Shown in pieces: positions 28,936-38,073 of a stretch of DNA of 64,000 nucleotides (its first letter is position 1; each line of letters begins with the position of its first letter). The notes below the pieces were generated by a model, which saw nothing but the letters and a program-made list of their open reading frames with translations, did no database searches and was not told the origin of the DNA. The stretch covers positions 461,626 through 525,625 of the forward strand of contig JAUHXQ010000001.1 of NCBI GenBank assembly GCA_030426905.1, written 5' to 3'. A program made the position numbers and the translations under genes. The stretch comes from Alphaproteobacteria bacterium. Lineage in GTDB: Bacteria > Pseudomonadota > Alphaproteobacteria > Rickettsiales > JABSSG01.

Positions 28936-29994
28936 TTAGGCTAACTCAAGATCATTAGTTAAAACCATTTCATCAGCTATTTGCTTATTTATTTCTGCTG
29001 CTGCTAGTTCATAAGTAACCTTGAGAGCATTGCAGACAGCAACCTTATCAGAAGATCCGTGGCTCTTCACAACAATGCCATTAAGACCGATAAACATAGC
29101 ACCATTATATTTTCGAGAATCAAGATTAGATGCAATTCTCTTGAAAGCTGATTTGGCAAATAAAAACTGTATTTTAGCTAGCCAAGATCCTGTAAAAGCT
29201 TGCTTAGCCAAATACTTATATACTTTTGCATAACCTTGTATTGTTTTTAATACTACATTACCCGTAAAACCATCAGTCACTACTACATCTACTTTGCCAT
29301 TGCTAAGTTCGTGTCCTTCAATATAGCCATAAAAATTGATTGGTAAATCTGTTTCCTTGAGCATAGAGTGAGCAAGCTTTACAGAGTCTTTTCCCTTCAG
29401 CTCTTCTGAGCCAATATTGAGCAGTGCAACAGCAGGCTGCTTTTTATTAAGTACTATTCTTGCGAATGCTTCTCCCATTATAGCAAATTGATATAAATTA
29501 TTGGCATCACACTCAACATTAGCACCTAAATCAAGCATTACTATTTTTTTATTGACGGAGGGCATCGCTGTAATAATAGCTGGTCTATGAATTTGCGGTA
29601 AAGTACGTAGCGTGATAGTAGACATAGCCATCAATGCTCCGGTATTACCAGCAGAAAGTAATGCATCTGCTTGATTATCTTTAACAGCATTAATAGCAAG
29701 CTGCATACTAGAATCTTTACAATTGCGTATGGCACTTGATGGTTTTTCTTCTGGTGCTACCACTTGACTAGCGTGTATTAATTCAGATTTATTAATTAAT
29801 CTAGGAAATTTATTTAATAAAGGAACAACTTTATCCTTATTACCATAAATTTTAAAGTAAACGTCATAGCTTGGATCTTCTAGTAGTAAATCTGCGCCTT
29901 TAATAATTTCGTCCGGAGCATTATCTCCGCCCATCGCATCAAGTGCAATTATTAATTTTTTTTTAGGTGGTACATCGCCAGCTATTTTAATCAT
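28936..29994 (-). CDS. plsX: Phosphate acyltransferase PlsX
   Basis: A 352-residue protein that converts acyl-ACP to acyl-phosphate for phospholipid synthesis, acting at the membrane surface. The start IIALDAMGGDNAPDEIIKGA, the ADALLSAGNTGALMA segment near residue 105 and the VVTDGFTGNVVLKT segment near 235 are diagnostic. The length is normal. It sits between rpmF (25 bases upstream) and fabH in one operon, linking lipid supply to ribosome protein output. Confidence 0.96.
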   Translation of the reverse strand: MIKIAGDVPPKKKLIIALDAMGGDNAPDEIIKGADLLLEDPSYDVYFKIYGNKDKVVPLLNKFPRLINKSELIHASQVVAPEEKPSSAIRNCKDSSMQLAINAVKDNQADALLSAGNTGALMAMSTITLRTLPQIHRPAIITAMPSVNKKIVMLDLGANVECDANNLYQFAIMGEAFARIVLNKKQPAVALLNIGSEELKGKDSVKLAHSMLKETDLPINFYGYIEGHELSNGKVDVVVTDGFTGNVVLKTIQGYAKVYKYLAKQAFTGSWLAKIQFLFAKSAFKRIASNLDSRKYNGAMFIGLNGIVVKSHGSSDKVAVCNALKVTYELAAAEINKQIADEMVLTNDLELA

Positions 29995-30019
29995 AGTATA
30001 ATTTCTACTTATAAATCGT

Positions 30020-30226
30020 TTAGCCTTCTTCAGCGTCTGACTGTTTTAAAGACTTAGGAACTATAACCTGCTTGCCTTTATAATAGCCATCTTTTAATGA
30101 AATGTGATGTGGCAATTTATATTCTCCGGTTTTGGAGTCAATAGCCACATTAATTTTACTTAAAGCATGATGAGATCTTCTCATATTGCGTCTTGAAACA
30201 GAAGTTTTTCTTTTAGGAACAGCCAT
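30020..30226 (-). CDS. rpmF: 50S ribosomal protein L32
   Basis: A 68-residue basic protein beginning [20 protein letters not shown], the standard L32 N-terminus, with the [16 protein letters not shown] segment typical of alphaproteobacteria. It lacks the zinc-binding cysteines found in some L32 forms. AAAGGA lies just before the ATG. It is the first gene of rpmF-plsX-fabH. Confidence 0.96.
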   Translation of the reverse strand: MAVPKRKTSVSRRNMRRSHHALSKINVAIDSKTGEYKLPHHISLKDGYYKGKQVIVPKSLKQSDAEEG

Positions 30227-30355
30227 AATAATTATCCTTTATGTAATAAATTGTGTTAACAAATAAGATATAATGTGTATAATTTTCTTGATTTACAAAT
30301 ATATTTAGCGTAATTAAAAGAAAAAAGCTAGTAAAATTTGCGACAGGTAATATTT

Positions 30356-30796
30356 ATGTATAAATTTATACTATTAATAGTAACAACATTTTGTCTTTCT
30401 TCATGTGTAGTAAACGTTAAAGACCACGGTTACGACAGAGAGCAAAATAATTTTTCACAATTGAAAATTAATCAATCAACGAAAGAAGATGTTCTCAATA
30501 CGGTTGGTTCTCCATCTACTACTGGTACATTTAATAACAACTCATGGTATTACGTATCAGTTAAAACAAAAAAAATATCAGTATTAAACCCTGAAGTTAC
30601 CGAACATCTAGTGACAAAGTTAACTTTCGATAATAATGAAGTACTATCTGATATCTCAGTAGTTGATAGTAAAAACAAAAAATCACTTAAATTTAACGAA
30701 TCAGCTTCACCTATCAAAGGCCATACTTCTGGTCCAATAAGAGACTTCTTTTATAATGTAGGAAGATATAATAAAAATGAAAAAGGTAGAAAGTAG
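30356..30796 (+). CDS. bamE: Outer-membrane assembly lipoprotein BamE (SmpA/OmlA)
   Basis: Starting from the ATG at 30356 gives 146 residues with a compact lipoprotein signal, MYKFILLIVTTFCLSSC, lipidated at Cys17. A TTG further upstream (30338) would add six residues and is less likely. The mature part has the BamE fold pattern: LKINQSTKEDVLNTVGSPST then the W-Y-Y strand (NNNSWYYVS) and a later LTFDNNEVLSDI strand. BamE stabilises the BAM complex with BamD, which is also in this window. The C-terminal 40 residues are polar and variable. Confidence 0.88.
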   Translation: MYKFILLIVTTFCLSSCVVNVKDHGYDREQNNFSQLKINQSTKEDVLNTVGSPSTTGTFNNNSWYYVSVKTKKISVLNPEVTEHLVTKLTFDNNEVLSDISVVDSKNKKSLKFNESASPIKGHTSGPIRDFFYNVGRYNKNEKGRK

Positions 30797-30957
30797 CATT
30801 AATTTTAATTTTCTTGACTGATGTGCTCCGAATAATAATGCAACTCTCCTATTATTTATCCTTATAACATGTATTTGCAAAAAATAATTATGAAAGTGAT
30901 TGTAAAGCTTTCTGTATTTGATATGAATAGTTATAAAAAGAAAAGGAGGGAGTGCTA

Positions 30958-31248
30958 ATGACTCAATGTCAGTTTACTTTTGTAGATATAAATAGTTTTA
31001 TGAATCAAGCAACAAATATATTCAATAGTATTTATCAACAATTTCAACAAACTCTTCCAGGGTTTCTAGAAGATTATCAAGTGATACCATACTTGATGCC
31101 GGTAGAAATACAGCAAGGAAATAACCATTTTTGTGGTTATGCTCCTACAATATATATTATCCCTATTACTCAGGCATCACATCAAGATCTTCTTTCGGGG
31201 GAAACAACAACGGCAATAAGCAGTGAAGATATTACAGAGTTCTCTTAA
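30958..31248 (+). CDS. Orphan small protein with a strong ribosome-binding site, 96 aa
   Basis: Family not recognised. AGGAGG at 30944-30949 lies eight bases before the ATG at 30958, one of the strongest Shine-Dalgarno matches in the window, so this start is preferred over an upstream GTG at 30952. The protein is rich in Gln, Thr and Ile, without signal peptide or charged clusters, and contains FLEDYQVIPYLMPVEI and APTIYIIPITQ strands. It converges with lpxC six bases later. Expression seems likely given the ribosome-binding site; function is unknown. Confidence 0.65.
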   Translation: MTQCQFTFVDINSFMNQATNIFNSIYQQFQQTLPGFLEDYQVIPYLMPVEIQQGNNHFCGYAPTIYIIPITQASHQDLLSGETTTAISSEDITEFS

Positions 31249-31254
31249 AAAGTC

Positions 31255-32109
31255 TTAAGCAGCAATACGCCAGTTATCTTTATCAGCAAATAAAGTGTGT
31301 AAAACTTTGTTGTTGATAGTATGCCCTGGTCTAAAGGCTTCAACATGGGCTTTAATTGTAGCGCCAGCTAGATAAAAATCACCGATCAAATCAAGTAACT
31401 TATGACGAACAAACTCGTTAGGATAGCGCAAACCATCTCGATTAAGAATATCTTTGCCACTAATTACAATTACATTATCAAGAGAAGCACCTCTAGCAAA
31501 CCCATGTTTTTTTAACATATCAGCATCTTCTTTAAAACCAAATGTCCTAGCTCTAGCTAACTCATGTTTAAAAGAAGAACTTTTTTCAGAAAACTTATAT
31601 TTCTGTGAAGAAAGAAAGTCTCTGTCGAAGCTTATTTCTGCTTCTATCGATAAATGATCTGCAGGATATAGTTTAGTTAATGAATCCCCATCTTTGACTG
31701 TAAGCTCTTTTAGCAACTCAATATATTTACGAGGTTTATCTTGTATTTCTACTCCTACACACTCAAGCATGAACAAAAATTTTTCAGCGCTACCATCCAT
31801 TATAGGAATTTCTGGTCCATCCACTTCAATAATAGCATTATCAATATTATGTCCCCAGAGAGCTGCCATTAAATGCTCTATTGTTGATATTTCAATATTA
31901 GCACTATTTTGAATAGTTGTGCCTAATTGTGTTCTAGAAACATGCCCGTAAGCAGCATTAATGCGATTATTACAATTTTTTACATCAGTACGAATGAAAA
32001 TTATTCCGGTATCGGGTGGGGCAGGGTATAATGACAGAGAAGCAAATTTGCCGGAGTGTATTCCTACGCCGACACAGCTAATCGAATGTTTAACCGTTTT
32101 TTGATTCAT
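31255..32109 (-). CDS. lpxC: UDP-3-O-acyl-N-acetylglucosamine deacetylase
   Basis: A 284-residue LpxC, the committed zinc-dependent step of lipid A synthesis. It starts MNQKTVKHSISCVGVGIHSG as in the family; the zinc site includes His79 in STIEHLMAAL and the later VRHKLLDLIGD pair, and PGHTINNKVLHTL is the conserved C-terminal block. The presence of lpxC means that the cell makes lipid A and so probably has an LPS-bearing outer membrane, in agreement with the BAM genes. A single gene here, convergent with the orphan at 30958. Confidence 0.96.
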   Translation of the reverse strand: MNQKTVKHSISCVGVGIHSGKFASLSLYPAPPDTGIIFIRTDVKNCNNRINAAYGHVSRTQLGTTIQNSANIEISTIEHLMAALWGHNIDNAIIEVDGPEIPIMDGSAEKFLFMLECVGVEIQDKPRKYIELLKELTVKDGDSLTKLYPADHLSIEAEISFDRDFLSSQKYKFSEKSSSFKHELARARTFGFKEDADMLKKHGFARGASLDNVIVISGKDILNRDGLRYPNEFVRHKLLDLIGDFYLAGATIKAHVEAFRPGHTINNKVLHTLFADKDNWRIAA

Positions 32110-32234
32110 AAAAATTTATATTTATTAATAACTCTATATTATTAATGGTACATCAAGCAACCTGCAATAACAAATAAAAGATTATTACTAATTATTACGG
32201 CTATATGGTTGGGTATTTTAGGATGGATTGGTTA

Positions 32235-32311
32235 TGGTGGGCGATAGAAGAGTCGAACTTCTGACCTCTACCATGTCACGGTAGCGCTCTAACCAACTGA
32301 GCTAATCGCCC
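32235..32311 (-). tRNA. tRNA-Val (anticodon GAC)
   Basis: The reverse complement is a 77-nt tRNA with encoded CCA. The acceptor arm pairs GGGCGAT with ATCGCCC, the D-arm reads TAGCTCAGTTGGTTAGAGC, and the anticodon stem CTACC/GGTAG closes the loop GTGACAT, giving anticodon GAC. Base 32 is G where a pyrimidine is usual; it could pair loosely with T38. The T-arm TTCGACTC is normal. Confidence 0.93.
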
Positions 32312-32423
32312 TTTTTATAATAATTCATCATCAGTAGCATAATTGATTCTATTAATAACTAGAAAATTATTGCTTTTTATACTGAAAAATTATAGGTTCA
32401 TTAAAAAACAAAATATCAAATTT

Positions 32424-32711
32424 ATGACAATAAGCAAAGAAATAGTTTTAAAAACAGCAAAACTTGCTCGAATTTATATTCCAGAAGAAAAAGTTAATTT
32501 ATATACAGAAGAAATTTCTAAAATTGTGGATCTTATTGATAAATTAAACGAGATTAACACAGAAAATGTTGAACCACTCGTAAATGTAGATGAATTTTCT
32601 ATAGAGTGTCAAGAAGATGAAATTACAGCTGGTAATTGTGCTGAGCAGATTTTAAAAAATGCACCAAAAGAAAAATTGGGGTATTTTGTTGTTCCAAAAG
32701 TAATAGAGTAA
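32424..32711 (+). CDS. gatC: Asp/Glu-tRNA amidotransferase subunit C
   Basis: From the ATG at 32424 the protein has 95 residues, the usual GatC size; the frame extends upstream to an ATG at 32343, but the extra 27 residues are not family-like. It opens MTISKEIVLKTAKLARIYIP and contains EISKIVDLIDKLNEINTENV, both typical. GatC holds GatA and GatB together in the complex that amidates mischarged Glu-tRNA-Gln (and Asp-tRNA-Asn). gatA follows after four bases. Confidence 0.93.
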   Translation: MTISKEIVLKTAKLARIYIPEEKVNLYTEEISKIVDLIDKLNEINTENVEPLVNVDEFSIECQEDEITAGNCAEQILKNAPKEKLGYFVVPKVIE

Positions 32712-32715
32712 GATC

Positions 32716-34194
32716 GTGGACGAATTAAACAAACTCACTATCAAGGCAGCTTTGCAGGCTTTAAAAGAGAAAAAAATTTCTTCTAGAGATCTTGTCGAGT
32801 CTCATGTTAAATCAATAGAAAAACATCGTAATTTAAATGCTTTTATTACAGAAACTATTGATATAGCAAGGAAAAACGCTGAAGCTTCAGATATTAAATA
32901 TTTAAATGGTCAACCAGGTTTACTAGAGGGAATACCAATATCTGTAAAAGATAATTTTTGCATGCAAGATATTAAAACTACTAATGCTTCAAAAATTTTA
33001 CACAATTTTGTCCCAACTTATAACTCTACCGTTACAACAAAGATTTTTGACGCTGGTGCTGTTATGCTGGGTAAGACTAATATGGATGAATTTGCAATGG
33101 GGGCAGCAAGTCATTACAGTGCGTTTGGTCCTGTAATTAATCCTTGGAAAGAAAAGAATAGTGATGAAGATTTAGTGCCTGGTGGGTCTTCTGGGGGATC
33201 TGCTGTTGCTGTATCTGCTTACATGAGTATGGGAGCTCTTGGTACTGATACTGGTGGATCTGTAAGGCAGCCTGCATCATTTTGTGGAGTTGTTGGTTTT
33301 AAGCCTTCATATGGTAGATGTTCTCGTTACGGCATTATATCTTTTGCTAGCTCTCTTGATCAAGCTGGAGTATTTACACGTACAGTTGATGATGCAGCGC
33401 TTCTTGCATCTGTTGCTATGGGGCATGATATTAAAGATACTACATGTTCTAAACAAGAATTGCCTGATTTGGATTATGCTGTTGATCGCAGTATAAAAGG
33501 TATGAGAATAGGAATACCTAAAGAATATCACTCTTCTGGTTTAAACAGTGAGATAGAAAAATTATGGGATGAAGCGAAAGAAATGCTTAAGAAAGAGGGA
33601 GCAGAAATCGTTGATATAAGCTTACCTCACACTAAATATGGTGTTGCTTCTTATTATGTTATTGCGCCTGCGGAAGCATCATCTAATTTAGCACGTTACG
33701 ATGGTGTTAGATATGGTTTGCGTTCTTATCAAGAGGGAATGAGTTTAGATGAAATGTATGAGGCGACACGCACTGAAGGCTTTGGTCATGAAGTAGAGCG
33801 CAGGATCATGATTGGTACGTACGTTCTTTCTGCTGGCTTTTATGATGCTTATTTTAGCAAGGCCCAAAAGGTACGTAAATTAATGGTTACTGATTTCAAA
33901 TCAGCTTTTGATCAAGTAGACGCGCTGTTAACTCCAGTTAGTACCACTACTGCTTTTGCTCTTACTGATAAAAAGAAGATGGATCCTATAGAATTATATT
34001 TGAATGATTTATTTACAATTCCTGCGAGTATGGCTGGGTTGCCTGCTATATCTGTTCCTGCGAAATTGAATGCTGCAGGTCTTCCTATTGGTCTGCAGAT
34101 TATAGCTAATAGATTTAGAGAAGATAATCTATTTACGGTAGCAAAAAATTTAGAGCGTTGTTTAAATTTCAAAGAATCTCCAAAAGGTTACTGA
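32716..34194 (+). CDS. gatA: Asp/Glu-tRNA amidotransferase subunit A
   Basis: The 492-residue amidase-signature protein supplies ammonia by hydrolysing glutamine. The catalytic Ser-cisSer-Lys set is visible: Lys in ISVKDNFC near residue 79, and the [15 protein letters not shown] serine region near residues 156-170. It starts with GTG at 32716, four bases after gatC, and ends just before gatB (ATG at 34196), an operon arrangement with tight spacing. Length is typical. Confidence 0.97.
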   Translation: MDELNKLTIKAALQALKEKKISSRDLVESHVKSIEKHRNLNAFITETIDIARKNAEASDIKYLNGQPGLLEGIPISVKDNFCMQDIKTTNASKILHNFVPTYNSTVTTKIFDAGAVMLGKTNMDEFAMGAASHYSAFGPVINPWKEKNSDEDLVPGGSSGGSAVAVSAYMSMGALGTDTGGSVRQPASFCGVVGFKPSYGRCSRYGIISFASSLDQAGVFTRTVDDAALLASVAMGHDIKDTTCSKQELPDLDYAVDRSIKGMRIGIPKEYHSSGLNSEIEKLWDEAKEMLKKEGAEIVDISLPHTKYGVASYYVIAPAEASSNLARYDGVRYGLRSYQEGMSLDEMYEATRTEGFGHEVERRIMIGTYVLSAGFYDAYFSKAQKVRKLMVTDFKSAFDQVDALLTPVSTTTAFALTDKKKMDPIELYLNDLFTIPASMAGLPAISVPAKLNAAGLPIGLQIIANRFREDNLFTVAKNLERCLNFKESPKGY

Positions 34195-34195
34195 T

Positions 34196-35662
34196 ATGAC
34201 TAATGTTAATTTAGTAAAAGGTAAAACTGGCGACTGGGAAGTCGTAATAGGGCTTGAGATACATGCACAAGTTGTTTCAAAAAGTAAATTATTTTCTAGA
34301 GCTTCTGCTGAATATGGGGGAGCTCCCAATTCTCAAGTATCTTTAGTTGATGCTGCTATGCCAGGGATGTTACCAGTGTTAAATGAATATTGTGTAGAAC
34401 AGGCGGTTAAGACAGGTCTTGGTCTAAATGCGAAGATAAATAAAATTTCTAGTTTTGATCGCAAAAATTATTTTTATGCTGATTTACCTCAAGGTTATCA
34501 AATTTCACAATTTTATAAAACAATAGTTGGGGAAGGTTATCTTGAAATTGATTTTGAGGATAAAGCAAGTAAAGAAGTTCGTATCAGGGGTATACATTTA
34601 GAACAAGACGCAGGAAAAAGCATTCATGATCAAAGTGCTACAGAAAGCTTTATCGATTTGAACAGATCTGGGATAGCTCTAATGGAAATAGTGACACATC
34701 CTGATTTGAGATCTAGCGATGAAACAGGATTATTTTTAAAAAAACTTCGTAGTATTTTAAGGTATCTTGGTACATGTGATGGCAATATGGAGAAGGGATC
34801 ACTCAGATGTGATGCTAATATATCTGTGAGAAGGCCTGGAGAAGAGCTTGGGACTAGATGCGAAATAAAAAACCTTAATTCTATTCGTAATGTTGCTAGA
34901 GCTATAGATTATGAAGTTCATAGGCAAATAGAAGTAATTGAGGATGGTGGTAAAATAGAACAAGAAACAAGGTTATTTGATACTAACTCTGGTGAAACAA
35001 AATTACTTCGTAGCAAAGAAAGTGCTGAGGATTATCGTTATTTTCCTGACCCAGATTTACTTCCTATTGAGTTGACAGATGAGTATATTGATAAAGTTAG
35101 AGCAAATTTACCTGAATTGCCAGATAGCAAGAGTAAGAGATATATAGAAAATATGGGAATTAGTTCTGCTGATGCATCAATCTTATCGTCTGATAAGGAT
35201 ATAGCTCTATATTTTGAAAAAGTTGCATCAGAAGTGAATCCTAAGATTGCTGCAAATTTAATTATTGGTGAGTTATTTGCGCGTTTAAATAAAGCTTCTA
35301 TTTCAGTTAAAGAGTGCAAAATCACATCATCAAAGTTGATTGGACTGATCCACTTGATCGAAGATAAGATTATTTCTGGTAAAATTGCAAAAGAACTTTT
35401 TGAAATTATGTTTCAAACAGGTGAGGATGCTGCTTCATTAGTTGAAGAAAAAGGACTAAAACAAATAGTAGATTCAGCTGAAATTGAGAATTTAATCGAT
35501 GTTATTTTATCAGAAAATCAAGATAAAGTTGTGCAATATCACTCAGGAAAAGAAAAGCTTTTTGGCTTTTTTGTTGGTCAAGTGATGAAGCAGTCAGGGG
35601 GGAAGATGAATCCTCAGGTAGTTAATAACATTCTAAAAGCAAAACTCAAAAAGTCTAATTAG
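34196..35662 (+). CDS. gatB: Asp/Glu-tRNA amidotransferase subunit B
   Basis: A 488-residue GatB, which binds and activates the mischarged tRNA. Its hallmarks are [18 protein letters not shown] near residue 20, [17 protein letters not shown] near residue 90 and the [16 protein letters not shown] block near 197. The C-terminal YqeY-like helical tail (about 330-488) ends with the conserved [16 protein letters not shown] segment. Third gene of gatC-gatA-gatB. Its presence implies that Gln-tRNA, and possibly Asn-tRNA, is made by the indirect route. Confidence 0.97.
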   Translation: MTNVNLVKGKTGDWEVVIGLEIHAQVVSKSKLFSRASAEYGGAPNSQVSLVDAAMPGMLPVLNEYCVEQAVKTGLGLNAKINKISSFDRKNYFYADLPQGYQISQFYKTIVGEGYLEIDFEDKASKEVRIRGIHLEQDAGKSIHDQSATESFIDLNRSGIALMEIVTHPDLRSSDETGLFLKKLRSILRYLGTCDGNMEKGSLRCDANISVRRPGEELGTRCEIKNLNSIRNVARAIDYEVHRQIEVIEDGGKIEQETRLFDTNSGETKLLRSKESAEDYRYFPDPDLLPIELTDEYIDKVRANLPELPDSKSKRYIENMGISSADASILSSDKDIALYFEKVASEVNPKIAANLIIGELFARLNKASISVKECKITSSKLIGLIHLIEDKIISGKIAKELFEIMFQTGEDAASLVEEKGLKQIVDSAEIENLIDVILSENQDKVVQYHSGKEKLFGFFVGQVMKQSGGKMNPQVVNNILKAKLKKSN

Positions 35663-36961
35663 ATGCAAAGACCACTAAGTTTATTACCAATAATTATTTT
35701 TATTATTGTTTACTTAGGAAGTGGTATTTATTTTTCATTACAAAATATAGATTTAGCATTTTATCAAATTTCTCCTGCAGTCGCTACAGTCCCAGCATTG
35801 GTAATAGGTGTTTTAATCGGTGAAGGTAGTTTTGTTGACAAGGTTGCTAGTGTTATGAAAGGTATAGGAGATCGTCATGTAGTAACAATGTGCATGGTTT
35901 TTATTTTAGCAGGGGCTTTCAGTAAAGTAACTCACTCGATTGGGAGCATTGATTCTGTCGTAAATTTTTGTTTGAGCTATCTACCTTCATACGCATTATT
36001 GCCTGGGTTATTTATTATTTCTGCTTTTATTTCTTTATCTATTGGTTCTTCGATGGGAGTGGTTGGTGTTATAACTCCTATTGCTGTTAGTTTTGCAAAA
36101 CAAACTAATTTACCAATGGAATTGAATGTTGGTATTGTGATAAGCGGTGCGATGTTCGGAGATAATTTATCAGTAGTGTCTGATACAACTATTGCAGCTA
36201 TTCAGACTCAAGGTGCAAGTCTAAAAAAGAAGTTTCAGCTTAATGCTGTACTTGCTTTTGTCACTGCTTTTATATTGTTATTTGGTTTATTTTCGCTTAA
36301 TTATAGCGCTCCTCTATATGAATCGATACTAGCTAGAGATTATTCATTGCTTAAGATTGTACCTTATGTACTGCTTATTTTTTTAGCCCTCATAAAACTT
36401 GATGTTTTTACCATTTTGCTTGTAGGTATTGTTGTTGCAGGTGTAATTGGTTTTATTGATGGTAGCTATAACAATATTATCTCATATTCTAAGGATATTG
36501 AGACTGGGTTTAGGAATATGAATGATATTTTCTTGATTTCACTGCTGATAGGTGGAATGAGTGGTTTTATGAAGGATCAAGGAGGAATTGCTTTGATTGT
36601 TGAAAAAACTTGCAAGTTAATAAGCAAATTCAAAAATCAACAGAAAGGTGGAGAATTAGTAATAAGTTTTGTAGTTAGTATTATCGATATTTGTGTTGCA
36701 AATAATACGATTGCAATTATTTTAAGTGGCAGTATAGCAAAGAGGATTGCCCATAATACAGGAGTGTTAGCACATAGATCTGCTTGTTTTCTAGATATTT
36801 TCTCTTGTGTTTTTCAAGGAATTTTACCTTACAGTGCGCAAGTGTTACTGGCTGGTAGTATTTCTGGTGTTTCTTTGTTATCTATAGTAGCTAATGTGCA
36901 TTATTGTTATATATTGGGTGCTATAACTCTTATTTATATATTGCTAAAACGCAGACCGTGA
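35663..36961 (+). CDS. nhaC: NhaC-family Na+/H+ antiporter
   Basis: A 432-residue membrane protein of about eleven helices. The ion-translocation motif GAMFGDNLSVVSDTTIAA lies near residues 171-188, matching the G-D-N-x-S-x-x-S-D-T-T of NhaC proteins. The start at 35663 follows the gatB stop directly with no spacer, so it is probably co-transcribed with gatCAB. It likely expels sodium in exchange for protons. It is one of four sodium-linked transport systems in the window. Confidence 0.9.
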   Translation: MQRPLSLLPIIIFIIVYLGSGIYFSLQNIDLAFYQISPAVATVPALVIGVLIGEGSFVDKVASVMKGIGDRHVVTMCMVFILAGAFSKVTHSIGSIDSVVNFCLSYLPSYALLPGLFIISAFISLSIGSSMGVVGVITPIAVSFAKQTNLPMELNVGIVISGAMFGDNLSVVSDTTIAAIQTQGASLKKKFQLNAVLAFVTAFILLFGLFSLNYSAPLYESILARDYSLLKIVPYVLLIFLALIKLDVFTILLVGIVVAGVIGFIDGSYNNIISYSKDIETGFRNMNDIFLISLLIGGMSGFMKDQGGIALIVEKTCKLISKFKNQQKGGELVISFVVSIIDICVANNTIAIILSGSIAKRIAHNTGVLAHRSACFLDIFSCVFQGILPYSAQVLLAGSISGVSLLSIVANVHYCYILGAITLIYILLKRRP

Positions 36962-36985
36962 AATAGTACTACATGATGCAGAAGC

Positions 36986-37000
36986 AAAAAGGATCTTTTT
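36986..37000 (+). terminator. Weak hairpin between the convergent nhaC and CtlX-family genes
   Basis: AAAAAG at 36986-36991 pairs with CTTTTT at 36995-37000 around a three-base loop, the second arm itself ending in T residues. It lies about 25 bases after the nhaC stop. The stem is A-T rich and short, so it is a weak terminator candidate at best. Confidence 0.3.
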
Positions 37001-37027
37001 TATAAAAAAAACTCTTAATAGCTCTTC

Positions 37028-37993
37028 TTAAAAGACTTCTGCGAGCATACATCTAGCACTACCGCCTCCCACATTCTCTATGGTGTTGATGTTAAGCGTA
37101 ATAATCTTTCCAAATTCTTCTAATTCGTCTATCTGGTTTTTAGAAAAATTGCTGTAAGCTTGTTTTGACATTATAATCAGTGGATTGCTTTGCTGATCTT
37201 TGAGCTCTAAAATATTTCCGCACATGTTATGCATCTGTTTTGGAGAAATATTGATTATTTTTTTTCCTGTATTCTCTATTGAGTTTAATACCATTGTTCT
37301 TTCTGTTAAATTTTTTATACATTCTGTACATAAGACAGCAAATTTTTTACCTATGCTCATCATGACATTTGTATGATATATAGTTCTTCCTTCTAAGTCG
37401 TAACTAGTAAAAATTACTGGAGTATATTTTGTTTCCTGAATAAATGTATCTATTGCTTGCCTAGTAGACCTTGGTGATAAAGAAATATAAGAAAATCTAT
37501 TATCTCTATCAAGAACTACTGAGCCAGTTCCTTCTAGGAATTGGTTCTGCTTTTCTAAATACGTTAGATCCGTCAGTCTTTCATATTGTTTTTTATGCTT
37601 TTGAAGGTTTTCTAAAAGTGAAGTCAGATTACGCTCTTTTCTTCTATTTTCGGTGAGCATTGGATATATAATTAGATTATCTTTATGGGTTGAAAAATAA
37701 TTATTTGGAAAAACAGCATCAGGAGTTTCAGGATTAGATTTTAAGACTATAACTTTTACACCATTATCCTTAAGCGTGTTTACAGCAGAAAAAAATTCAT
37801 TTTTTGCTTTTTCTAATATTGAGTTTGAGTTGTTTTGATTATTTTGAAAAAAATTACTATGAGCTGTTTCTGCATTAAAACCGAAATATTCTGGTTCAAT
37901 CATTATTACTGTATCAGTTGTTTGCGCTAAAGAGCTTAAACAAAAAAATATCAAAGAATAAAATAAGGAAAGATTTAATAAACGCATAGCCAC
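37028..37993 (-). CDS. CtlX/arginine-deiminase-like hydrolase with a signal peptide
   Basis: The 321-residue protein matches the CtlX branch of the guanidine-modifying (amidinotransferase-fold) superfamily along its whole length: EPEYFGFNAETA, PDAVFPNNYFSTH with the catalytic Asp, FLEGTGSVVLDRDNR, TIYHTNVMMSIG with the catalytic His, and GGGSARCMLAEVF with catalytic Cys315. Such enzymes hydrolyse citrulline or arginine-type ureido/guanidino groups. Unlike most relatives it carries a clear signal peptide at residues 1-23 (LSLFYSLIFFCLSSLAQ), placing it in the periplasm or outside the cell. Convergent with nhaC. The substrate is inferred from family membership. Confidence 0.9.
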   Translation of the reverse strand: MAMRLLNLSLFYSLIFFCLSSLAQTTDTVIMIEPEYFGFNAETAHSNFFQNNQNNSNSILEKAKNEFFSAVNTLKDNGVKVIVLKSNPETPDAVFPNNYFSTHKDNLIIYPMLTENRRKERNLTSLLENLQKHKKQYERLTDLTYLEKQNQFLEGTGSVVLDRDNRFSYISLSPRSTRQAIDTFIQETKYTPVIFTSYDLEGRTIYHTNVMMSIGKKFAVLCTECIKNLTERTMVLNSIENTGKKIINISPKQMHNMCGNILELKDQQSNPLIIMSKQAYSNFSKNQIDELEEFGKIITLNINTIENVGGGSARCMLAEVF

Positions 37994-38073
37994 TTTAAGT
38001 TTTTTTGAAGGGATATTTTACTATGACACAGAGTTTCTATAGAAAAAATATTTTTTTGTGTTTTCTGCTTTTT

